The position numbers and the translations under genes are program-made. A stretch of 64,000 bases of DNA from Tetraselmis striata. Lineage: Eukaryota > Chlorophyta > Chlorodendrophyceae > Chlorodendrales > Chlorodendraceae. The stretch covers positions 18,971 through 82,970 of the forward strand of contig VCJN01000215.1 in assembly GCA_006384855.1 (NCBI GenBank). Direction: 5' to 3'. Positions 50,258-60,758 of this stretch are shown one piece after another (positions within the stretch are counted from its first letter, which is position 1; each line of letters starts with the position of its first letter). The notes beneath the pieces were generated by a model. It ran no database searches. It was not told the origin of the DNA and saw nothing but the letters and a program-made list of their open reading frames with translations.

Positions 50258-52540
50258 ATGATGGACACATGGTTGGACAACAACCAGTGGCGCGGCGAGG
50301 TGAGTCCGCGTTTTACTTTCAAACGCGTTGTTTTTTGCAAACCCACTCGGAACGTCTGTCGCAACATGCTGACGCTTCCCCGCCGACTAGTCAATCATGG
50401 GCACCCACACACGCCCCATGCCACTTACTACCTTTGCATACACGCTTGGTGCAGGCCTCGGCGGTCGGTCGGGTCGTCAGTCGCGAGCAACCCGGCCACT
50501 GTGGGGCAGAATGAGGAGGGGGCACCAGTGCTTGTCGGTCTAGACCGCCCTACCCGCCTCATCCCGATCCACCACCTGAATAAGAGCCAGAAAAACCAGA
50601 TTTTTCAGCTTGCGCTCAGCAAATGGAGCGCCGCGCAGCCGGAGCTCACGCTCAAGCAGGCGGGCTTGGAGGCCGCTGCTGACCTCGGAGTGTCGGTGCG
50701 CCCGTGTGATCACTCGGCGGTGATCATGGCTGTGTCTCGGCGGACCCGCAACCTCAAGAATGTGCGAGACTCTCTTCCGGAAAAGCCGCAGCCGCCGGAG
50801 CCGGACCTGCCCAACCCTCCTCATGATGCTCCTGCGCCTCCGTCTGCACCGTCGGACACTATCGTCGGTGTCGACATAGGGGAGAAACGGCGCGGCAGAT
50901 CAGGCAGAAAGGCCAGGCTGCCGGGGGAGGCCGCAGCAATAGCGGCTGCCAAGACATCCTTTAAGGGTGCCGCCACGTGGCTGGCTGGACTACCGGGCTC
51001 TGACCACTCAAGCAATTGTAACTGCGGTTTCTGAGCTGGACGATGATCCCAAGCTTTCTGTGAACGCACGCCGCTGCTAGTTCTGCTCGCCAGCGGCTCC
51101 TATAAGGTGGCGTGGAGATCATTGCGCGCCATCTTGTTCGCATGATTAAGGTGGCAATGTCTGTGGGGCATGTGGTGCCTGCTGAGAAACCCGGAGGAGT
51201 CTACCTGCTTATGGAGCTAGAGGAGTGCATAGCCGGTGTAATTAGAGCTCTGCGCAACAAGAAGCTGCTAGTGTTTCATCGCGATGTAATGTTATGGGGG
51301 ACAAACATGGTCAAAGGGACTCCTTATGCGTCAAGTTTTCCAGGTGGCAAGGCAACTCATGGCCGGTACTATATGCATTCCTAAAACGGCATGGCATGGA
51401 GCAAGGCACTGAGAGACCACATGAAATGACGCGTGCATGGTGGCTCACGATCGACAACCTGGAAACTTATTACAATCTGGCTGCCAACATCATGCTACTT
51501 CCCGGGGTGGCTGTCAGAAATCCAGACTACGACACTATACTGTGCTGCGGAGCGAGATGCTCACCATCACCCACTCGGAGCGCATCTTCTCATTTGATGA
51601 GACGCGCGTTGAGCTGGATTGCACGAAGAGTGGCAAGCGAAAGGGCAATCGAATCGTCAGAGGTGGCAAGCATGATCGGGGCGAGGGTCTGAGCACCAAG
51701 AACAACGCCACTGCGACAATGGCATGTGGGCGCACTGGCATTGGCGAGACCTTGCCGCCCTATACCGTCTCCGCGTCCGGTAGCAGCATGGAGGCAGGCT
51801 GGACTCGCCCTGGCCTACAAGCCGAGGTAAATGGCAAAATGTTATATTGGCGCTTCAATCACAACGAGAATAAGGGCAGCATGAACGGCGATGGCGTGAC
51901 TGACTACGTGATGTCAGTGTTGGTGCCAGCCGCTCCCATGGCAAAACCCAAGGATACACAGCCCGGGGAGCAGGCTGTCGAGATATGCGATGGCATGGGT
52001 GCTCACCTTTGGCTAGAGCTGCTGGAGGCATGCATAAGGAACGGTTTCGAAATCCTTCTCCGCGTCCCGAATCTGAGCTACATACTGCAAGGGGAGGACA
52101 CATGCAACTTTGGTCCTCTAATAGAGGTATGTCGCCAGAATGTGTAGTCATGTTTTTGTATATATGCAAATGCATGTGCACATTAGTATATATGAACCCT
52201 CCCGCCACAACATGTCACATATGCGCTGGGAATTAATTCACACATGTCACTGACATTACATTTCAATTTGTGTTCTGGTATGGCAGTGTGGCACAAAGAG
52301 AAGCACGGGATGTTCAGACGCAAAAACTACAACACGGATGGCACAACCAGGTTCGCTACGAAAGTGAAATGGTTGGAGGCGTTGAAGCTGGATGACTTCA
52401 TCGATATGTTTCGGCCAGCATTCGAGCACGGCTTCACCTACGACAGGAACATGATGGGATGGCGCAAGGAGGGGCTCGTCACAGCGATTCCTCGTATTCT
52501 CCGCGCCTCTTCGCGCGACTTTAATTTCATCAGAGGCTAG
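50258..52540 (+). pseudogene. DDE transposase, pogo/CENP-B (DDE_1)-like
   Basis: The N-terminal frame (50,258-51,034) carries a helical, HTH-like region (NKSQKNQIFQLALSKWSAAQ, then LTLKQAGLEAAADLGVSV). The core is in another frame (about 51,545-52,147): HSERIFSFDETRVELDC with the first Asp, QAVEICDGMGAHLWLELLEA with the second, and LRVPNLSYILQGEDTCNFGPL, matching the LQPLDxGxFxPLK motif that holds the third Asp. After a gap of about 150 bp a last exon (about 52,286-52,540) reads WHKEKHGMFRRKNYNTDG and stops. A frame change near 51,545 and unclear splicing near 52,130 suggest decay, though introns are possible. Terminal repeats were not found. Confidence 0.6.
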
Positions 52541-53448
52541 AGTACTAGTACTTAACAGTACATCGTGTGAACCAGTAAATACTCGGAGTAAATAATATAT
52601 CTATTGGTACTGCCCCCTCATTCCCCGGGCGTTTCGTTACCATACCGATTATCTGCGCTGGTCCATCACTGCGACGCTCCAGTACGCGTTACAGTGATGT
52701 ACGCCAGCTCAGCGCCCGCCGGTAATATCGACTATGATTTTGACCGGGGACGCGTTTCGTGTACGCGTACACATGACTGTACCTGGCCGTGGTTTTGATG
52801 CAGCCACAGCACTCGCGGATAACAAAGACTACGAGGTTTTTCCGGGGCTGCGTGTCTCCCTCCGAGACTACTGGTCCATTGTTGACCGATATTTTCATAC
52901 CGGTGCAGCTCGTGGTCCGGAGCGGGGAGTCACAGGTCGAAAAAAATACCGGATAAGACGACGACTACGGCAGTTTAGTAGCAGCGCAGCAGCTACTGGC
53001 CGCCACAACATCTGCGACGCCCTGTCGTAACCAGTGTCGGCAACTCACTGCAACACCACCTCCCGCGCGTGAACCCCCGAGCGACCACCTACTAGCCCCG
53101 TACCCGTGACACATTGATCGCTGTGTTAACTTCTATATATTCAGCGCATGGCAACTTGTCAGAAGATAATGGCAATTGCTATAGTGTCAAGTCACCACAG
53201 TCACATCAGATCGTGCGGTTGTGCCATGCGTCTATCTCCACAGCCGGAAGCAACAATCTTATTAAACAAATGATGCAGTGTCTGGTAACATATTCATACA
53301 TTAACACAATAATAAATACCTCTCAAGCCGGTGCGCTGAATGCAAACATACAATATGGCATGCACATGAAATGCACCGACATGGATGAGCGCATGAGAAC
53401 AGAAAATAATTCAGGTCCTATTATTACACAAAAAATACACAAAAAGTC
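52541..53448. other. No confidently supported gene
   Basis: A plus frame at 52,734-53,030 (RVRVHMTVPGRGFDAATALA, then DNKDYEVFPGLRVSLRDYWS) reads like protein but has no recognised domain or splice support. The remainder is AT-richer and without features. Confidence 0.3.
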
Positions 53449-54496
53449 CTATGCTGCCTCCTCCCCTTGCTGCTGCTGCTGTAGGTAGAGCTCATGCTCT
53501 GCCAGCAGCTTCCTGTGAAGCTCCCCTGTGGCATCTACAACCCAAGCTAGGGGCAGCACCTCGCGCCGCGGCCGCTTCCCACTTGCACGCGCCAGAATCT
53601 CCCAGGGCTCCATGCGACCTGTAATCTGGCCGCTAAGGTGTGGATGCATAGACCCAACCCAACTGGCCCTCTCTGGCAGGAAACCGGGGTGGGGGTGGGG
53701 GTGGGGAGGGGCAGTGAGGAAGGAGTACACACGCTGACCTAGCACATGCTAGTAGCATGCAGGATTCGCCAGCGCCGCCTGTTGGGCCTCTGTCAGCTCC
53801 ATGCCCTGTACACTGAGCAGGTGGGTCAGATAGGCAAGATAATAAAGTCACATACAGTCATGAGGTCAGGGCCAGGCAGGCGGTGGGCTCATCTCGTGGT
53901 TAGCAAAGGCGGGCAGGACCGGGACGCGGTTGTGGTCCAGCTTGGACAGGTCGCCGTCGGGGGGGTTGTGGTCCAGCCAGACAGGCGTGAGGCCCATCTG
54001 CAGCTGGTCGCCCTCTGGCCGATAGATACCGGTGCGGAACTTCCACCGCACCTTCCCCAGGTCTCCGACTTGCTGGATCCAGGTGCCTACTAAAGGGCCG
54101 AGGATCTGTATCACGTCGCCGGTCCGGGGCACTCGACGGAACTGGTCCTGCCCGAATTCCGGATCGATTGACTGGAACAACGCCACCCCCGCTATCTGTC
54201 TGCACAGCCACACACATAGACCGTGACACGATAAGACAGAGGGTGGGCTATCCTGCGTCTAGTTAGGCCCGGGGCGCTATTGGCGGCGGGTATTCTTACC
54301 TAGGGAGGAAAAAGGTGGCGGAGAAGGTCTTGTGGTTGATGACGTGGCCCTCGCTGTCCCTCTTGACGTGATGCTTCCACACGGGCCGCCCCTTGAAGTA
54401 TGCCCCCCGCCACGGCTCATCGACCAGCTCCGCCCTACTGGCCTCCGCCCACGCCGAGTACATCCGGCACAGCTCAAAGAACGCGTCGAACTGCAT
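53449..54496 (-). CDS. Unrecognised multi-exon gene
   Basis: The exon at 54,496-54,300 starts at an ATG (MQFDAFFELCRMYSAWAEAS, then VWKHHVKRDSEGHVINHKTF) and ends AG|GTAAGA. In phase after GTGCAG at 54,199 comes QIAGVALFQSIDPEFGQDQF, then DVIQILGPLVGTWIQQVGDL and WLDHNPPDGDLSKLDHNRVP, to about 53,880. A small segment near 53,770-53,815 (MELTEAQQAALANP) and a last exon at about 53,449-53,690 (RMEPWEILARASGKRPRREV, with a Gln run before the end) complete it; the joins there are uncertain. No domain is recognised. Clean first splice sites suggest a real gene; it could belong to the host or to a retroelement. Confidence 0.45.
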
Positions 54497-55572
54497 ACCC
54501 GGTACGGTTGCTTCGGCTGATAGGTTCGGAATTACGCGGGTCGCCCGAGAGTCGAGTCGCCCTCCACAGGGTAAGGGAGGTCAGTCGCGCGAAATGCTCC
54601 GGACCCACGGCTGACCCCCCCGAAACGTGCGCCACTGCTGCCCTAGCTCCACAGGACCGAGCGATAGCGCATGTGGCTGGGACGGGGGCTGAGTCATCTT
54701 CACCTATAGCTGTCAGATGCGCCGGGCGTGGTGGTGGATTGGTGGGGTGTGACTGTGTGTCAGTGACTGCGACCGCCTGCGCTGGCGGCTCGCGAGTACC
54801 ATTAGCGACTAGTAATCCTTAGTCGCTAATGACCACGTCAAAATTATATTGGCATAACGCTTTCGATATTGCGCCCCTCTGCCGGTTGACCCGCGGCATA
54901 TCGGCGGCATGAATTTAGTTCACTTTAAATGACTTTGGTGCGTTAACGATCGGAGGTGCGAAACCCACGGTTGGCTCTCGACTCTTTATTAGTATTAATT
55001 CTGCATAAATAGCATATGCGCATACGGCTAGGTACAGGGTGTCAGTAACAGCACTGGCACATAGTACACTGCGGCACGTATACACGACGCGTACGCGCTG
55101 ACGTGTAAGGCATGTACCATTAGCGGGTACGCGTGGTATCCGAATACTTCCTTAGGTGCGAGGCCGCGCCGGCGGGTGACTAACTTGAGCATCGGGTACT
55201 CGTAAGGATTATTTCAGGGCGACGAGCCCCGTACACCTTAGCATTGTCTTCCCTTTTTGCAGCAGTATATAGTTTGTACGGGTTTGTATTACGAGGAATC
55301 GCTGTGGTACCTTTCAACCGCAATGAGCTGTGGAATTCGCGTGAGGAGTTGGAGCGCATCGACCAGAACGCGACATGGAGTTGTGCAGCAGCCTCAGTCA
55401 CTACAATAATGCTGCCATTGGAGGCCTCAACTGCAGCATCCAAGGCCCGGTCAGGCAGGCCATAGCTGCGGGAGCGAAGCACCAACCTCACTAACCCTAT
55501 CATCGCCAAGGTGAAGGCTGCGCCCCACCTCACTCGTCTTTGGGGGCGAGGCCAAAATAGCCCGTCTGAACA
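54497..55572. other. No confidently supported gene
   Basis: ATTAGCGACTAGTAATCCTTAGTCGCTAAT at about 54,801 is an 11-bp inverted repeat of the TAGTCGCTA motif. A minus frame at 55,180-55,533 and a plus frame at 55,244-55,465 overlap; neither is recognisable. Confidence 0.35.
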
Positions 55573-55985
55573 TGTTAGGCTCTAGCGTAAGCCTATTCTT
55601 TTAGGCCCTTTAGGATGCAGCGGAAGGATTTAGAAAGTATGGCCAATCTCTTCTGCTTACAGGGGTTCCTGGGTTATAGTCTGTCTCTGAATTCTACCTA
55701 GTAGACTTGTCCGAGGCGGTATTTATACCCGCCGAGGTCACAGTCATACCTGTGCTATGTTAGCCGGGTGTCATGGGATACCCGTGCTGTGTTAGCCACG
55801 TAAGGGTTGAGTCAGAGAACTCTAGAGAATTCCAGAACAGTCTTCGGCCTTATACTACTAGTATTTATGCCCGCAATACTAATATATACAGCGACTCCGC
55901 GGATGCGTAGTCGTACTACCTTTGCGGGGAGTTATACCTGCTAGTATAGCAGAACATTATGGCTAAAGGAAAATGGAGTATAACA
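55573..55985 (-). repeat. Ty3/Gypsy 3' LTR
   Basis: In minus orientation it begins TGTTATACTCCATTTTCC and ends GAGCCTAACA, with TG...CA ends. A polypurine tract (AAGGGGGGAGAGAG, complement of 55,986-55,999) lies immediately upstream. A TATA-like GGTATAAATACC occurs inside at about 55,718. The matching 5' LTR would be beyond the right edge of the window. Confidence 0.6.
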
Positions 55986-56061
55986 CTCTCTCCCCCCTTA
56001 AGCACAAGCGTCCTCGCTGTGCAGGTGTCACCGAACTACAGGAAACTACAGTCTTGGTCTT

Positions 56062-56505
56062 TGTTAATGTTGACACAAGGCGGCTGCAGCTGACAGACAA
56101 GCAGCAGCAGGTGAGTGTGAGTGCACAAGACGGCAACACGACCTTGCATGTCGAGTGAGGAGCTGGTGGAAAGAACGAAGTAATTTACAAAGGCTAGGTT
56201 TCTCCAACTTGGCTGGTGGGCATTCTTGCAACATGCCTAGCCGGTCTGTGGCATCCTGGTCACTGAAATGGCCTCTAGTAGTTACCGTTGTACCTTGGTT
56301 CTGGTACGTTTGATGTAACTTTTCTAGAACTTTATGCTTTGTTGGCGTGGACATGAATGGTCAACAGTTACTTGAGCCTGTTGCCCATCTGGGCGCAATC
56401 CTAAATGTACCCAGGTGCAGTACCACTGTGGCAGCCTGTTAGAGCAGCAAGAGCAGCTACAAGTCATAGCAGTTCAGCGCTCTCATCAGCATATTAGTAT
56501 CAACA
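56062..56505 (-). repeat. 3' LTR of the methyltransferase Copia element
   Basis: In element orientation it runs TGTTGATACTAATATG to GTCAACATTAACA. It is 444 bp against 433 bp for the 5' LTR. The end of the pol ORF (stop at 56,457) lies inside it. Confidence 0.9.
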
Positions 56506-59500
56506 CCCCTCCTCGATGAACTGCATGACCTTTGCAGCAAATTGGCGAAGAGAGGGTTGCGTAGAGGCTTGGTGAACATGTCGGCGGCCATCTCCCTGGT
56601 TTCCATGTAGTGGATACTGATGTCGCCATTCTTGCATGCCTCGCGCACGAAGTGGTAGCGGATGTCCATGTGCTTGGTACGACTGGATGTCACGTCATTG
56701 GTGGAGATAGCGATGCATGCTTGATTGTCCTCTCCGATAGGGGTAGGGCCGTCAAGTGCGAGTCCCAGCTCCTGCAGCATCTGCCTGATGAACATCACCT
56801 CCTGAGTGGCGATTGCCATGGCGACGTATTCCGCCTCCGCAGTGGATAGGGTGACGATAGACTGCAGCAGCGACTTGTAGCTCACTGCTCCTCCGCAGAT
56901 GGTGAAGTAGAATCCGCAGGTGACCTTGCCTTGGCTGGTCATCGTGGCGTGGTTTGAGTCAGACCATCCAACTAGCTGCAGCACGTCGCTCCCGCCAAAG
57001 GTGATGCCTCGATCAGGGTACTTCTTGAGGTAGCGCAAAACATGTTTTGCATCTTCCATGTGTGCGCGAGTTGGGGCTGACATAGATCTGCACATGCGGT
57101 TGACGGCCTCAGTGATGTCAGGCATGGTGGCAGTGGAGGCGTACAGCAGTCCGCCGATGAGGCTCCTGAAAATGCTTGGATCGTCTAGCGCAGGTGAGTC
57201 GCGAGCATCGTTGCCGACGCTGGGAATATCAGCAGGGTTGCAGTCTGTCATGTTGAAACGCTCCAGCAGGTCGGTCACGTACTTCCCTTGATGTATCTTG
57301 ATAGTGCCCGCGTCCCGGTCGCGCTCCACCTTCATGCCTAGAATCCAGGTGCATGCTCCCGGGTCCTTGATGTCCAACTCGTCAGCGAGGTTGCGCTTGA
57401 ACTGAACCACCCAGGTGGTGCAGTTGCTGCAGATCAGGATGTCGTCCACGTAGATCGCCACAATGCTGAAGGTGTTGCCGGATCGGTAAATGTAGGCGCC
57501 GGGGTCGGTCTTGAGCTGAGCAAATCCCTGCCCCAGCATGTGCTCGCGCAGCTTGAGGTACCAATCGTGCGGCGCCTGCTTGAGGCCATAGACGCTCTTC
57601 TTCAGGTGGTAGACCAGCTCCTCTCCGTTGGGGCCTTGTTGTTCAAACTCAGGGGCTTGTGTCATGTAGATATCCTCCTCCAGGTCTGCGTAGAGGAACG
57701 CACAGTCGATGTCGGTCTGCTCGAGCTCCATGCCGTAATGGGCTGCCAGGGAAAATATGATGCGTAGCGTGGTGAACTTCACGGTAGGTGCGAAGGTGTC
57801 GTTGTAGTCGATGCCATGCACTTGGCTGAAGCCCTTGGCCACCAGTCGCGCCTTGTAGCGTGCTAGGCTGCCGTCGGCGTTGCGCTTGGTCTTGAATACC
57901 CACTTGCACTTGACTGCCTTCCTGCCGGATGGTAGGGTCACCAGTACCCACGTCTTCCTGGCTATGAGGGATCGGTATTCTACCCACATCGCCTCCAGCC
58001 AATGTGGTGCATCTGGACCGGCTAGGGCTTCCGTGTGCGTCTGCGGATCGCCGGGTGCCTCGCCTGCGAGATGGGCATGATCTCGATTGCTCCATGCCAG
58101 GTGGCGGGCGCTGGCGGGGTTGCGGTAGTCGATGCGCGGGCGGCTTGATCGGGACAAGTCGGCAGGCTGTGGCGGTCCGCTGGACGTCGGAGCGGTTGGC
58201 ACTGTAGTCCGTGCTGGATCAGGGACGGCAGGAGTAGGAGGCTGGGGAGTCACTGCTGGTGGCTGCGGGGCACCGGCTCCGGCTGGTTCGGGCGTCTCAT
58301 CTCGCTCAGGCTGGGCGTTTGGGAAGAAATCTTCGTCGCTGTCGCTGGCATCACTGTCACTGTCGGGACGGCGCAGTGGGCGGGATGCCCCTCCTGAGGT
58401 CGATGCCCCTCCTGAGGTAGATGCCCCTTCTGAAGTTGATGCATGCCCTTCCTGCCACATCATCCCCTCTTGTGTGGCATGCCGCCACACATCAGTGGCA
58501 GGTGAAGGGGTAGCCGGCATGACCCAATGCTCGTTGAACGTGACGTTGCGCGTTGCCACGGTGGTGTTGGTATCAGGAAAATAGACGAGGTAGCAGTCGT
58601 CTGCATGCAAAGCGTCGTAGCCCACGAATATTCCGAGTCGAGCAGAGGGGTCCGACTTGATGCGTTGAGCGCGCTGTTGATGAACGTACGCTGAACAACC
58701 GAACATGCGCAAATGGGAGAGATCAGGGGCGGCTGCGGCGACGATGGACATGGGTGCAGCGCCGGTGCTCCTGGGGGTGCGGTTGTGCAGGTAGGCAGCG
58801 GTAGCCATGGCAAACTGCCAGTACGGGGTAGGAAGGCCATCATAGGCCAGCATGCAGCGGCCCCAGGTCCACAAGGTGCGCAAGGTACGCTCCACCAGCC
58901 CATTCTGAAACTGGATGTAGGGAGCAGAATACTCACGTCGCAGTGCATGATCCTCACACTCAGCGATGAAGGCGCGACTGTGGAACACGCTGTCGTTGTC
59001 GAGACTTAGGGCACGGACGGTGTGCCCCATGCTGCGGGCGATCGCCAGGACGCGGCGCAGGCAGTCGACAGCGGCGGCGCGGGAGGGGACAAATAGAATG
59101 CAACACCAACTGCTGGCGTAGTCAACAGCTCCAAACACGTAGGAGTTGCCTTGCAGCGATCTGGTGGGGTTCTCCCAGAAGTCGCAGGCCAGCATGTGGG
59201 ATGGTGCATCTGGTCGAGGATGACAGGTGCCTGGTTGCGGGGCTGCAATAGCCTTGATCATGGCGCAGGCGTGGCAGAACGGTAGACGCGTCTGCGTGGA
59301 GTAGTCAACATGCGTGCCTGCGGTGCCGCGCAGAGCGTCCATGGCGCGCTCATGGATGTGACCGAGCCTGGCATGCCACCGATACTTGGAGTCTTGCTTC
59401 ACTGCAGAGACGAGGGAGATGCCCGCTGGGGGTCCAGACCGCTCAATGCGGCTGTGCAGCACGTACAGGCGGTCGACGCTCTCCACAGGGAAGACGGTAT

Positions 59501-60716
59501 CGCCCACTTCGACGCGGTTGCCGCGGGAGTTGATGACGATCTGGAGATGGGCATTCTGCTCCTCAGCTTGCCGGCTACTAAAGAGACGATAGATCTTATT
59601 GTCTGAGCGGAATGCGAGATTTGGCACGTGTAACACATTGCGAAGAACGACGGTCTGAGCAGTGCCGTTGTCGTCGGGAATGGTGGTTCGCACAGTGCCG
59701 ATGCCGACGGCTCGCGCACACAGTCCGTGAATCCAGCGCGGGGAAATGGGCTTGTAGTCCGCGAAGTCAGAGATGTTGGCCACCATGTGAGAGGTGGCGC
59801 CGGTGTCAAGCACCCACGACTGCGGGAACGACTTGATGCTGGGTAGCGCAACTTCTGACGCACTGGCTTTAACGATGGCAAGTGCCGGCCACTTGCCGAT
59901 GTTGGCATCGATGCAGGCGCCCAGCATCATGCGGCGCTGATCAAGCGAGAGACTAGGGATGTCCAATGTGTCAGCCGGGAAGCCCATGCTCACAGCCACG
60001 ATGTCCAAACATGGGGTTTCAGGCTCGCCGTCGAGTAGAAGCATGCTTTTGCCGGGCACGGCAGGTGCGTCTGTCGTGGCGGTGGTCATGCGGTAGGCGT
60101 AACTGCCCCGGCGAGAGACGAACTTCGAGAAGAGGCCACGCGGCAGATGAGACAGAGCGGTCCACCTTGGAGAGAAGCCATGTGTGGTAAGTAGCTCCCC
60201 AACAGACAGGGGTGCCCGCTGGGCTTGCTGATAGTGAGCGCGAAAGAAATCGATGTCACGGATGTTGCTCCATACCACTGTATCGCGTCTGGCTGTTGAC
60301 CCAAGCTCGTGCGCTCGGACCAGAATTGGCGTGCCCATAGCCTCAACGATCTCATGGCAGCGCGCAGCACCGGGGACATTCTCGAGAATGAAGTTGACGC
60401 CACCAGACTGCATCGACGCCAGACGCTTGACGACATCGATGGAACCGTACAGCCCACCAGCACGCGGGTCGGCGAGCATGAGGCGATGAGTGTTGGCGGC
60501 TGAGAACGGGGCGCAGGGCGGTGAGGCAATCACTAGGTCGACATGCCCAAGGGACGCCAGTTCGTCGTCAGTGATGGACTGGACATCAGGGTTGATGCGG
60601 CCGTAGGAGTCGTGGATGGCGCTGGCAGGGATCTGATGAGGATGGCGGGCTTGCATGCGCTCCTGCTCCACCCGGCCGGCCTTGCGCACGTGCTTGTCGG
60701 TCTCGCAGCAGATCAT
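56457..60716 (-). CDS. Copia pol polyprotein: C5-methyltransferase, protease, integrase, RT, RNase H
   Basis: A 1,419-codon frame. Residues 1-285 are a cytosine-C5 methyltransferase: motif IV LVIASPPCAPFSAAN with the catalytic Cys at 68, motif VI FILENVPG, motif VIII GSTARRDTVVWSN, and the C-terminal AVSMGFPADTLD and RRMMLGACIDANIG. The protease DTG is at 304-306 (SWVLDTGATSHMV). The integrase has the HHCC finger (WHARLGHIHERA, then FCHACAMIK) and the acids in ACDFWENP, LSLDNDSVFHS and NGLVERTLRTL. RT has KARLVAKGFSQVHGIDY and YVDD at 1,089-1,092. RNase H follows (VGWSDSNHATM, then STAEAEYVAM). All catalytic motifs look intact. The same frame continues upstream (60,759-62,021) past two UGA codons and 11 sense codons. 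The last residues are encoded by the LTR. Confidence 0.92.
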   Translation of the reverse strand: MICCETDKHVRKAGRVEQERMQARHPHQIPASAIHDSYGRINPDVQSITDDELASLGHVDLVIASPPCAPFSAANTHRLMLADPRAGGLYGSIDVVKRLASMQSGGVNFILENVPGAARCHEIVEAMGTPILVRAHELGSTARRDTVVWSNIRDIDFFRAHYQQAQRAPLSVGELLTTHGFSPRWTALSHLPRGLFSKFVSRRGSYAYRMTTATTDAPAVPGKSMLLLDGEPETPCLDIVAVSMGFPADTLDIPSLSLDQRRMMLGACIDANIGKWPALAIVKASASEVALPSIKSFPQSWVLDTGATSHMVANISDFADYKPISPRWIHGLCARAVGIGTVRTTIPDDNGTAQTVVLRNVLHVPNLAFRSDNKIYRLFSSRQAEEQNAHLQIVINSRGNRVEVGDTVFPVESVDRLYVLHSRIERSGPPAGISLVSAVKQDSKYRWHARLGHIHERAMDALRGTAGTHVDYSTQTRLPFCHACAMIKAIAAPQPGTCHPRPDAPSHMLACDFWENPTRSLQGNSYVFGAVDYASSWCCILFVPSRAAAVDCLRRVLAIARSMGHTVRALSLDNDSVFHSRAFIAECEDHALRREYSAPYIQFQNGLVERTLRTLWTWGRCMLAYDGLPTPYWQFAMATAAYLHNRTPRSTGAAPMSIVAAAAPDLSHLRMFGCSAYVHQQRAQRIKSDPSARLGIFVGYDALHADDCYLVYFPDTNTTVATRNVTFNEHWVMPATPSPATDVWRHATQEGMMWQEGHASTSEGASTSGGASTSGGASRPLRRPDSDSDASDSDEDFFPNAQPERDETPEPAGAGAPQPPAVTPQPPTPAVPDPARTTVPTAPTSSGPPQPADLSRSSRPRIDYRNPASARHLAWSNRDHAHLAGEAPGDPQTHTEALAGPDAPHWLEAMWVEYRSLIARKTWVLVTLPSGRKAVKCKWVFKTKRNADGSLARYKARLVAKGFSQVHGIDYNDTFAPTVKFTTLRIIFSLAAHYGMELEQTDIDCAFLYADLEEDIYMTQAPEFEQQGPNGEELVYHLKKSVYGLKQAPHDWYLKLREHMLGQGFAQLKTDPGAYIYRSGNTFSIVAIYVDDILICSNCTTWVVQFKRNLADELDIKDPGACTWILGMKVERDRDAGTIKIHQGKYVTDLLERFNMTDCNPADIPSVGNDARDSPALDDPSIFRSLIGGLLYASTATMPDITEAVNRMCRSMSAPTRAHMEDAKHVLRYLKKYPDRGITFGGSDVLQLVGWSDSNHATMTSQGKVTCGFYFTICGGAVSYKSLLQSIVTLSTAEAEYVAMAIATQEVMFIRQMLQELGLALDGPTPIGEDNQACIAISTNDVTSSRTKHMDIRYHFVREACKNGDISIHYMETREMAADMFTKPLRNPLFANLLQRSCSSSRRGVDTNMLMRALNCYDL
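56506..56514 (-). promoter_or_regulatory. Polypurine tract of the Copia element
   Basis: GAGGAGGGG on the minus strand lies directly upstream of the 3' LTR, the usual primer for plus-strand DNA synthesis. Confidence 0.7.
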
Positions 60717-60758
60717 GTCGCCAATGGGGACACCAGCTTCGGTGTGTGTCCTTCATCA
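60717..60758 (-). other. Two tandem in-frame UGA codons between the two pol-frame ORFs
   Basis: The upstream ORF ends SIAEG at TGA (60,756-60,758), immediately followed by a second TGA (60,753-60,755). Eleven sense codons (RTHTEAGVPIG plus Asp) then lead to the methionine at 60,716. All are in one frame, and the break separates methyltransferase motif I from the rest of the domain. Confidence 0.85.
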
